A stretch of 12,603 bases of DNA from DYRB01 sp041307765 (lineage in GTDB: Bacteria > Pseudomonadota > Gammaproteobacteria > Chromatiales > Chromatiaceae): contig JBFZCW010000255.1 of NCBI GenBank assembly GCA_041307765.1, positions 1-12,603 of the forward strand, in the 5' to 3' direction. Shown here piece by piece: positions 7,739-12,603 of the stretch. Under the pieces are notes generated by a model. That model searched no databases. It saw only the letters and a program-made list of their open reading frames with translations, and was not told the origin of the DNA. Within the stretch, counting starts at the first letter, position 1. Every line of letters begins with the position of its first letter. Made by a program: the position numbers and the translations under genes.

Positions 7739-8353
7739 ATGGCGAGAGGCACTCAAGGAATCCCACACTCGGACCTGAATGACGTGGACTTCGACCAGAC
7801 CCCGGACCTGGCGGGGGAGGAGGCCGGGCGCCCGCCCAGTCGCAGCCAGCGCAAGCGCGAATCCCACGCGGTTCAGGAGGCGGCGCGGCGCCTGCTTGCC
7901 CTGTCGCCGTCGGAGCTGGCGACCCTGAGCCTCGGCGCTGCGACGCTGGCGGCTGTTGCAGAGACCGCCCGCATCAAGGACCGCCGGGCGATGCCGCGCC
8001 ACGTCAAGCGGGTCGCCAACCTGCTTGAGCGCGAGGACCTGGGCGCCATCGAGGCCTTGGTCGCGTCGCGTCAGGCCATGGATCAGGTCGCCGCGGCTCG
8101 CCACCACCGGGTGGAGCGCTGGCGCGACCGCCTCCTCGCGGAGGGTGACGCGGCCCTGGGCGACTTTCTGGACCTGTGCCCCGGGGCCGATCGCCAGGCC
8201 CTGCGCCAGTTGGTCCGTTCCGCCCAGCGGGACCAGGAGGCCGGCCGCCCGGACGGGGCGCGCAAGCTGTTCCGGATCTTGCGGAGCGCCCTGGACGATA
8301 CGGTTGAGCGACTCCCGACCAGGGAGCACCCTATTGGCAATGGATTGGATTGA
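7739..8353 (+). CDS. darP: DarP/YjgA (DUF615) 50S ribosome assembly factor
   Basis: This 204-residue protein matches the DUF615/YjgA family, named DarP (dual-action ribosomal maturation protein), which associates with immature 50S subunits near the peptidyl-transferase centre. Family landmarks are an acidic N-terminal stretch, the basic PSRSQRKRESHAVQEAARRL segment (about residues 34-53), then LSPSEL, and a highly helical Arg-rich C-terminal half with the RQLVRSAQRDQ and ARKLFRILR signatures. E. coli YjgA is 183 residues, so the length is slightly long, mainly at the N-terminus. The ATG at 7739 is the only start between the upstream in-frame stop and the conserved region. AGGA lies too far upstream to be a normal Shine-Dalgarno. 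The stop codon lies inside a CAGG-type repeat, so the final residues (NGLD) may be repeat-derived. It may be transcribed with recJ. Confidence 0.92.
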   Translation: MARGTQGIPHSDLNDVDFDQTPDLAGEEAGRPPSRSQRKRESHAVQEAARRLLALSPSELATLSLGAATLAAVAETARIKDRRAMPRHVKRVANLLEREDLGAIEALVASRQAMDQVAAARHHRVERWRDRLLAEGDAALGDFLDLCPGADRQALRQLVRSAQRDQEAGRPDGARKLFRILRSALDDTVERLPTREHPIGNGLD

Positions 8354-8374
8354 CAGGTTTCAAAGGGATCAAGA
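8337..8374 (+). repeat. Related repeat block across the darP stop
   Basis: It begins GGCAATG like the block upstream of darP, then GATTGGATTGACAGG, TTTCAAAGG and GATCAAG. Spacing and order resemble the upstream copy but with several differences. It overlaps the last codons and the stop of darP. Confidence 0.3.
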
Positions 8375-8605
8375 CCCAGGCTGGGCGGCGGCGGTGCGGT
8401 CCAGCCGGGGCCTCTCAGGGATTGGCCAAGCATCTCTAAGATGCGGTCTTTGCAAGTAGACTCCGGCGTCGTGGGACGCGCGGCGCTGGTCGGGAGGCAC
8501 AGCCGCCCGCCGCAGATGCCCTGCGATTGCCGCAGTTGATGGCCTGCAGAAAGCCTCTATACTCTGCTGCGCCGCACAATAGAGAGTTAATCCTGGGCAA
8601 GGAGC
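8354..8605 (+). other. Gene-free leader region upstream of sdhC
   Basis: About 250 bp separate darP from sdhC, and I see no supported coding frame here. The frame continuing from darP, opening with an ATG at 8342, lacks any family similarity. The stretch contains a small hairpin (GCATCT, loop CTA, AGATGC at 8430-8444) that is not followed by a T-run, and the sdh promoter near its right end. The distance from promoter to start codon leaves only a 30-40 base untranslated leader, so most of the region is upstream regulatory space. Confidence 0.5.
8536..8563 (+). promoter_or_regulatory. Sigma-70-like promoter of the sdh operon
   Basis: TTGATG (8536-8541) and TATACT (8558-8563) are separated by 16 bp, matching 4 of 6 and 5 of 6 consensus bases. 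They would start transcription near 8570, about 35 bases before the sdhC ATG. It is the best promoter-like pair I found in the window and sits where the operon needs one. No ArcA- or CRP-like site was recognised with confidence. Confidence 0.6.
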
Positions 8606-8974
8606 ATGAAACCCAAACGTCCCGTCTTCCTGGATCTGTGGCGAATCAAGCTGCCCGCCATGGGCTTGGCCTCCATCCTGCACCGCGTGAGTGGGGTGCT
8701 CATGGTCCTGTCCATCCCCTTGTTTGCTCATCTCTTCCACCAGTCCCTGGAAAGCCCAGCGGGCTTCGCGGCGGCATCGGCGACCCTCGCCTCCTGGCCC
8801 GTGCGCGTGCTCCTGCTGGTCCTGGCCTGGTCCCTGCTCCATCACCTCTTCGCGGGCGTCCGCTATCTCGCCCTGGACCTTGGCCTGGGCCTGGAGCGCG
8901 AGGCGGCGCGGCGCAGCGCCCTGGTCGTGATCGGCGCCGCCGTCGCGGTCCTGGTGCTGGGGGTGATGCTATGA
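8606..8974 (+). CDS. sdhC: Succinate dehydrogenase cytochrome b556 subunit SdhC
   Basis: This 122-residue inner-membrane subunit of complex II helps bind haem b and ubiquinone. The N-terminus KPKRPVFLDLWRIKLP and the SILHRVSG motif (residues 23-30; Ser23 and Arg27 correspond to the quinone-site Ser and Arg of E. coli) are diagnostic. The haem ligand is expected at His80 in HHLFAGVRYLALDLG, the counterpart of E. coli His84 in HVVVGIRH. Three hydrophobic helices are visible (about 29-45, 64-84 and 102-121). The start is fixed by homology, but the only Shine-Dalgarno-like sequence, AAGGAG (8599-8604), sits a single base before the ATG, which is unusually close. The stop overlaps the sdhD start as ATGA, implying coupled translation. 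Confidence 0.95.
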   Translation: MKPKRPVFLDLWRIKLPAMGLASILHRVSGVLMVLSIPLFAHLFHQSLESPAGFAAASATLASWPVRVLLLVLAWSLLHHLFAGVRYLALDLGLGLEREAARRSALVVIGAAVAVLVLGVML

Positions 8975-9312
8975 GTCGGAACGCCTCGGGTCTTAAGGCC
9001 TGGCTGGTCCAGCGCCTGACCGCCGTCTACCTCGTAGTCTTCCTGACCTACGTCGTGTTGCACCTGATCCTGAGCCCGCCGACGGATCACGCCGCTTGGG
9101 TCGCCTGGGTCGCCCGGCCCTGGGTCTCTCTCGGCATCCTGGTCTGCATCCCGCTGCTGTTGGCCCATGCCTGGGTCGGCATCCGCGACGTCCTCATGGA
9201 CTACGTCAAGCCGCTCGCCGCTCGGGTTGGGGCCATGGCGGCGTTCGCCCTGGTCTTCCTCGCCTCCGGCCTCTGGGCCCTGCAGGCCATCTATAGCGCG
9301 GGGTTGAGGTAG
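8971..9312 (+). CDS. sdhD: Succinate dehydrogenase membrane anchor subunit SdhD
   Basis: This 113-residue protein has three transmembrane helices (about 17-35, 51-70 and 87-109). It is the second haem-b/quinone subunit of complex II. The motif HAWVGIRDVLMDYVKPL holds the expected haem ligand His66 and the quinone-site Asp77-Tyr78, matching His71 and Asp82-Tyr83 of E. coli SdhD. The N-terminal segment WLVQRLTAVYL is family-typical. Its ATG overlaps the sdhC stop by 4 bases. sdhA follows after a 7-base gap. Both haem-ligand histidines of the pair are present, so a single-haem b enzyme of the E. coli type is expected. Confidence 0.95.
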   Translation: MSRNASGLKAWLVQRLTAVYLVVFLTYVVLHLILSPPTDHAAWVAWVARPWVSLGILVCIPLLLAHAWVGIRDVLMDYVKPLAARVGAMAAFALVFLASGLWALQAIYSAGLR

Positions 9313-9319
9313 CCAAGGC

Positions 9320-11083
9320 ATGACCATCCCAAGACGACACTTCGACTCCTTGATCATCGGCGCCGGTGGGGCAGGGCTCAATGCCGCCCGCCGCCTCGCG
9401 GGGGCAGACCTGCGGGTTGCCGTGGTCTCCAAGGTCTTCCCGACCCGTTCCCACACGGTCGCTGCCCAGGGGGGCGTCAATGCGGCCCTGGCCAATGTCC
9501 TGCCGGACAACTGGCACTGGCACATGTTCGACACCGTCAAGGGGTCGGACTACCTGGGGGACCAGGACGCCATCGAGTACATGTGCCGCGAGGCCATCGC
9601 CACCGTCTACGAGCTGGAGCACGCCGGGGTGCCCTTTTCCCGCCTGGATACCGGCAAAATCTACCAGCGCGCCTTCGGAGGTCAGAGCCAGAACTTCGGG
9701 GGCGACCAGGCGGTGCGCACCTGCGCGGCTGCGGACCGCACCGGGCACGCCATCCTGCATGCCCTATACCAGCAGAACCTACGCGCTCGCACCCACTTCT
9801 TCGACGAATACTTCGCCATTGATCTCCTGCGGGATGACGAGGGGTACGTCCTTGGCGCCCTGGTCCTGGAGATCGAGACCGGCGAGCCGCTGATCATCGA
9901 GTCCAAGACCACCCTCATCGCGACCGGCGGCTACGGCCAGGTCTTCCGCACCACCACCAATGCCTACATCAACACCGGCGACGGCATGGCCATGGCTCTG
10001 CGCGCGGGCGTGCCCTTGCAGGACATGGAGTTCTATCAGTTCCACCCCACCGGGGTGGCTGGGAAGGGGATGCTCATTACCGAGGGGGCCCGCGGCGAGG
10101 GCGGCTATCTGATCAATGTCCGCGGGGAGCGCTTCATGGAACGCTATGCCCCGCGGGCGTTGGACCTGGCCAGCCGGGACGTCGTGAGCCGGGCCATCGC
10201 CACCGAGGTTCGCGAGGGGCGCGGCTGCGGCGAGCATTCCGATCACGTCCTGCTCAAGCTCGACCACCTGGGCAAGGACGTTGTGGGGCGGCGCCTGCCC
10301 GGCATCAGCGATATCTGTCGCACCTTCCTTGCCATCGACCCCGCCGAGGAGCCCATTCCCGTCTTCCCCACCGCCCACTACGCCATGGGTGGCATCCCGA
10401 CGGACCGCTTCGGGCGCGTGGTCTCCCCGGCCCGCCATGGACCCGAGGAGGTCGTCCCCGGACTCTATGCTGCGGGAGAGTGTGCCTGCGTCTCGGTGCA
10501 CGGGGCCAATCGGCTCGGGGGCAATTCCCTGCTGGACATCCTGGTCTTCGGGCGCGCCGCCGGGACGGACATCCTGCAGTATCTCAAGGAGAACCCCAAC
10601 CACAGGTCGCTGCCCCCGGCCGCGGTTGACAAGGCGGCGGAACGTTTGGCCCGCTGGGACCGCAAAGGCGATGGGGAGAGCGTCGCCGCCGTCAAGACAG
10701 AGCTGCGCAAACTCATGGAGGACCACTGCTCGGTCTTTCGCACCCGCGAAGTCATGGCCGAGGGGGTGGAGAAGCTCAAGGCTGTGCGCGAACGCATCGA
10801 AGGGGTGCGGCTCAAAGACCATAGTCGGACCTTCAACACGGCCCGCATCGAGGCCCTGGAGCTCGACAATCTCATGGACGTGGGCATGGCCACCCTGTGC
10901 TCGGCCCTCTACCGGGAGGAGAGCCGCGGGGCGCACTCGCGCATCGACTTCCCCAAGCGCAACGACTCGGACTGGATGAAGCACAGCCTCTACCAGCGCG
11001 AGGGCGACCGCATGGACTTCAAGCCCGTGCGCACCAAGCCGCTCACGGTGGACAGCTTCCCCCCAAAAGAGCGTGTGTATTGA
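9320..11083 (+). CDS. sdhA: Succinate dehydrogenase flavoprotein subunit SdhA
   Basis: This 587-residue protein (E. coli 588) oxidises succinate to fumarate at a covalently bound FAD on the cytoplasmic face of the inner membrane, passing electrons to SdhB. Motifs in order are the FAD dinucleotide fold GAGGAG (14-19), RSHTVAAQGG with His45 as the covalent FAD attachment, FHPTG with His242, the catalytic Arg286 in SRDVVSRAI, TAHYAMGGIPT with His353, and HGANRLGGNSLLD with Arg398. These are the same or adjacent positions as in E. coli (His45, His242, Arg286, His354, Arg399). The C-terminal helical domain is complete and ends PPKERVY. The start follows sdhD by 7 bases with a weak AAGG just before the ATG and a GAGG further upstream. 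FAD attachment should depend on SdhE, encoded at the end of this operon. Confidence 0.98.
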   Translation: MTIPRRHFDSLIIGAGGAGLNAARRLAGADLRVAVVSKVFPTRSHTVAAQGGVNAALANVLPDNWHWHMFDTVKGSDYLGDQDAIEYMCREAIATVYELEHAGVPFSRLDTGKIYQRAFGGQSQNFGGDQAVRTCAAADRTGHAILHALYQQNLRARTHFFDEYFAIDLLRDDEGYVLGALVLEIETGEPLIIESKTTLIATGGYGQVFRTTTNAYINTGDGMAMALRAGVPLQDMEFYQFHPTGVAGKGMLITEGARGEGGYLINVRGERFMERYAPRALDLASRDVVSRAIATEVREGRGCGEHSDHVLLKLDHLGKDVVGRRLPGISDICRTFLAIDPAEEPIPVFPTAHYAMGGIPTDRFGRVVSPARHGPEEVVPGLYAAGECACVSVHGANRLGGNSLLDILVFGRAAGTDILQYLKENPNHRSLPPAAVDKAAERLARWDRKGDGESVAAVKTELRKLMEDHCSVFRTREVMAEGVEKLKAVRERIEGVRLKDHSRTFNTARIEALELDNLMDVGMATLCSALYREESRGAHSRIDFPKRNDSDWMKHSLYQREGDRMDFKPVRTKPLTVDSFPPKERVY

Positions 11084-11106
11084 GCAGGCGACACGAGGCC
11101 CAGCGC

Positions 11107-11799
11107 ATGAAATTCCGCGTCTACCGCTACAACCCGGACACCGACCACAAGCCCCACATGGTGGACTACGAGATCCGCGCCCTGCCGGGCATGATGCTCC
11201 GGGAAGCGCTCTTGGAGATCAAACGCCAGGACGAGAGTTTCGCCTTCCGCCATTCCTGCGGCGAGGGGGTGTGCGGCTCCGACGGCATGAACGTCAACGG
11301 CAAGAACCGCTTGGCCTGCATCAACCTGGTGGCCGACCTCAAGGAGCCGGTGGAGGTGCGGCCCTTCCCGGGTCGCCCCGTGATCCGCGACCTGGTCGTG
11401 GACATGAGCCAGTTCTACGAGCAATACCGCAGCGTGCAGCCCTACCTGGTGCGCAAGGACCCGCTGCCGGAGGCGGAGATCCTGCAATCCCCGGAGGACC
11501 GGGACAAGCTCGACGGGCTCTATGAGTGCATCCTGTGCGGCTGCTGCTCCACTTCCTGTCCTTCCTTTTGGTGGAACCCGGAGAAGTTCCACGGACCGGC
11601 GGCGCTGCTGCAAGCATGGCGGTTCCTGGCGGATAGTCGCGACCAAGCCACCGACGAGCGCCTGGACGCCCTGGAGGGGCCCTACAAGCTGTTCCGCTGC
11701 CACACCATCATGAATTGCGTCGAGGTCTGCCCCAAGGGCCTCAATCCCACCCGCGCCATTGGCCACATCAAGGAGTTGATGCTGGCCAAAGGGCTGTGA
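11107..11799 (+). CDS. sdhB: Succinate dehydrogenase iron-sulfur subunit SdhB
   Basis: This 230-residue protein (E. coli 238) carries the three iron-sulfur clusters linking SdhA to the quinone site. The N-terminal ferredoxin domain has the [2Fe-2S] ligands Cys51, Cys56, Asp59 and Cys71 (CGEGVCGSDG); Asp at the third position is the same variant as in E. coli. The C-terminal domain has CILCGCCSTSCP (Cys141, 144, 147 and 151) and CHTIMNCVEVC (Cys198, 204 and 208), giving the [4Fe-4S] and [3Fe-4S] clusters. The signature PSFWWNPEKF is intact, and the end PTRAIGHIKELML is typical. I chose the ATG at 11107 because it begins the conserved MKFRVYRYNP and has an upstream GAGG. The frame is open further upstream but overlaps sdhA and is not SdhB-like. 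Its stop overlaps the GTG of sdhE. Confidence 0.98.
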   Translation: MKFRVYRYNPDTDHKPHMVDYEIRALPGMMLREALLEIKRQDESFAFRHSCGEGVCGSDGMNVNGKNRLACINLVADLKEPVEVRPFPGRPVIRDLVVDMSQFYEQYRSVQPYLVRKDPLPEAEILQSPEDRDKLDGLYECILCGCCSTSCPSFWWNPEKFHGPAALLQAWRFLADSRDQATDERLDALEGPYKLFRCHTIMNCVEVCPKGLNPTRAIGHIKELMLAKGL

Positions 11800-12071
11800 G
11801 CGACCCCGGTTTCGGGGAGGCAGGCGAGGACACCGAGGTCCTGCGCCTGCGCTGGCAGTGCCGGCGCGGCATGCTGGAGTTGGACCTGCTGCTCAACCGC
11901 TTCCTGCATACCGGCTTCCCCGACCTGGACCCAGCGCAGCGGGTCGCCTTCAACCGCCTGCTGGCCTATCAGGACCAGATCCTCTACGACTGGTTCATGG
12001 GCCATGCCGTCCCTGCGGACCCTGATATCCGCGATCTGGTGGCCCGCATCCAGAGGGCCATGCTGGCTTGA
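11796..12071 (+). CDS. sdhE: FAD assembly factor SdhE (DUF339/YgfY)
   Basis: This 91-residue soluble protein (E. coli 88) promotes covalent flavinylation of SdhA. The family hallmark RGMLE (residues 24-28) is present in WQCRRGMLELDLLLNRF, followed by the helical bundle with FNRLLAYQDQILYDWFMG (about 52-69). The start is inferred to be the GTG at 11796, because it overlaps the sdhB stop as GTGA and yields a normal length. No ATG is suitably placed before the RGMLE motif, the first internal ATG being within it. Placement directly after sdhB, translationally coupled, is common in gammaproteobacteria and ties its supply to its target. Confidence 0.94.
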   Translation: MSDPGFGEAGEDTEVLRLRWQCRRGMLELDLLLNRFLHTGFPDLDPAQRVAFNRLLAYQDQILYDWFMGHAVPADPDIRDLVARIQRAMLA

Positions 12072-12164
12072 CCCGGCCCATTTGCGGGTTGGATCCTGTT
12101 CAGCGAGTAAGGCGCATCGGCGCAGCTTATGCCGCCAAGCGATCGCATTCTCTCATTGTTGTAT
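12072..12164. other. Intergenic DNA after sdhE
   Basis: This stretch runs between the sdhE stop and the tRNA fragment. A short ACCCG/CGGGT inverted repeat lies just after the stop, but no T-run follows, so I do not call an sdh terminator. No gene is seen. Confidence 0.4.
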
Positions 12165-12207
12165 TGGTGGGCGCAGGCGGGATCGAACCACCGACCCCTG
12201 CTGCGTG
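12165..12207 (-). tRNA. tRNA 3'-part fragment (probable attachment-site remnant)
   Basis: Read on the minus strand, the segment shows a clean tRNA 3' end. It has a variable-loop-like GGGTC, a T stem GGTGG/CCGCC closing a canonical TTCGATC loop, the acceptor 3' strand TGCGCCC, discriminator A and encoded CCA (12165-12167). The partner acceptor strand GGGCGCA and any D arm are missing on the 5' side (12208-12300). The anticodon arm does not fold into a 5-bp stem with a 7-base loop. This is therefore a partial tRNA, not a working gene. The T arm and acceptor look most like a valine or alanine tRNA, but identity is a guess. Such 3' fragments are typical where an integrase-borne element has inserted into a tRNA. 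Confidence 0.65.
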
Positions 12208-12537
12208 AAACCGCATCCCCCTCTAGCACGTCTATCAAATCCACACGTTAGTGCATCCGGCCCCGCGCCAACGTGACCCCAGGTACCCGATTGTGACTCG
12301 TCGTGCCGCCAGCGCGTCACGATTGCGTCACCGCCTACCTCGTTTCCGGTCCATGTGCAACGTTACCCCATCTTTGTCATTTTCGCGGTCTGGAGAGCCC
12401 GGAATCGCGGGATTTCCCCGGTGCGAGGCGTGTCGTCGCTCGTCGGGTCAATGGCTTGGCGGTTTCGGGCTTAGTGTAGTGCCATAATATGTCATGTATC
12501 CCTTGAGTGGCCCGGGCCGAGGGTCTACGGTAGGGGC
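12208..12537. other. Gene-free junction DNA with GTCAC motifs
   Basis: There is no supported gene in about 330 bp. One open frame (12251-12487) encodes an Arg/Ser/Pro-rich sequence without any domain look. A cluster of GTGAC/GTCAC pentamers occurs between about 12271 and 12332, including two GCGTCAC copies 11 bp apart. The right part presumably includes the left terminus of the insertion sequence whose transposase begins at 12538, but I cannot place its inverted repeat without the other end. Confidence 0.4.
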
Positions 12538-12603
12538 GTGTTCATCCGCCGCACCACCATCAAGAGCCGGGAGACCGGCGAGCCCTATTACACCGACCGC
12601 CTG
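12538..12603 (+). CDS. Transposase N-terminus, IS1634/IS4-like (cut by window edge)
   Basis: The first 22 codons read VFIRRTTIKSRETGEPYYTD and then RL, starting at a GTG with a GGTAGGGG purine-rich stretch just upstream. The opening MFIR-x-T followed by a Gly-Glu-Pro-Tyr segment and an RL is what I recognise at the start of IS1634-family (IS4 superfamily) DDE transposases. The catalytic residues lie beyond the window, so whether it is intact is unknown. It lies next to a tRNA fragment, which fits an accessory or mobile region starting here. Confidence 0.7.
   Translation, partial: MFIRRTTIKSRETGEPYYTDRL

Noticed and set aside
8430..8444. Terminator hairpin after darP (GCATCT-CTA-AGATGC)
   Set aside because: The stem is short and AT-rich and is followed by GGTCTTTG rather than a T-run; kept only as a mention in the leader region.
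10897..11106. N-terminal extension of SdhB overlapping sdhA
   Set aside because: SdhB homology begins exactly at the ATG at 11107 with a GAGG upstream; the extension is antigenic-looking Arg/Gly/Ala sequence out of frame within sdhA.
12072..12100. Rho-independent terminator after sdhE (ACCCG/CGGGT)
   Set aside because: The stem is only 5 bp with a 9-base loop, and no T-tract follows.
12165..12260. A complete tRNA gene on the minus strand
   Set aside because: There is no GGGCGCA acceptor 5' strand, no D arm and no properly paired anticodon arm; only the 3' part is tRNA-like.
12251..12487. 78-codon plus-strand ORF between the tRNA fragment and the IS
   Set aside because: It is rich in Arg, Ser and Pro, lacks a Shine-Dalgarno or family resemblance, and lies in a probable junction region.

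Overview
The window is GC-rich, densely packed bacterial chromosome. The sdhCDAB-sdhE order, a DarP/YjgA homologue, an AsmA-family protein, a BatD protein and RecJ all point to a gammaproteobacterium. Overall protein style suggests the purple-sulfur/Chromatiales group, but that is inference from familiarity and no phylogenetic marker here proves it.

Layout, left to right. (1) Positions 42-5769 are on the minus strand. In transcription order they hold batD (oxygen-tolerance family membrane protein), an unrecognised 37-codon ORF, an AsmA-family envelope protein whose start overlaps that ORF by four bases, and, after a gap of about 190 bp, a stand-alone dihydrolipoyl-dehydrogenase-like flavoprotein. 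(2) Positions 5891-8353 are on the plus strand. recJ, divergent from batD, is followed by darP (yjgA). Short degenerate CAGGATT-type repeats sit on both sides of darP. (3) A gene-free leader of about 250 bp carries a good sigma-70-like promoter. After it, positions 8606-12071 hold a complete succinate dehydrogenase operon: sdhC, sdhD, sdhA, sdhB and the flavinylation factor sdhE. Two of its junctions are 4-base stop/start overlaps. (4) Positions 12072-12603 look like a mobile-element junction. They hold the 3' part of a tRNA on the minus strand, with T arm, acceptor 3' strand and CCA but no matching 5' half. Then come about 300 bp without a recognisable gene and the first 22 codons of an IS1634/IS4-type transposase cut by the window edge.

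How the genes work together: SdhA/SdhB/SdhC/SdhD form respiratory complex II, and SdhE attaches FAD to SdhA; all the visible cofactor ligands are present. RecJ (DNA repair) and DarP (50S assembly) are housekeeping genes. BatD, the small ORF and AsmA look like a co-transcribed envelope cluster. I see no clearly new multi-gene system. The parts most worth checking are the coupled small ORF before asmA, the glycine-heptad tail of AsmA, the variant active site of the flavoprotein, and the tRNA-fragment junction after sdhE.
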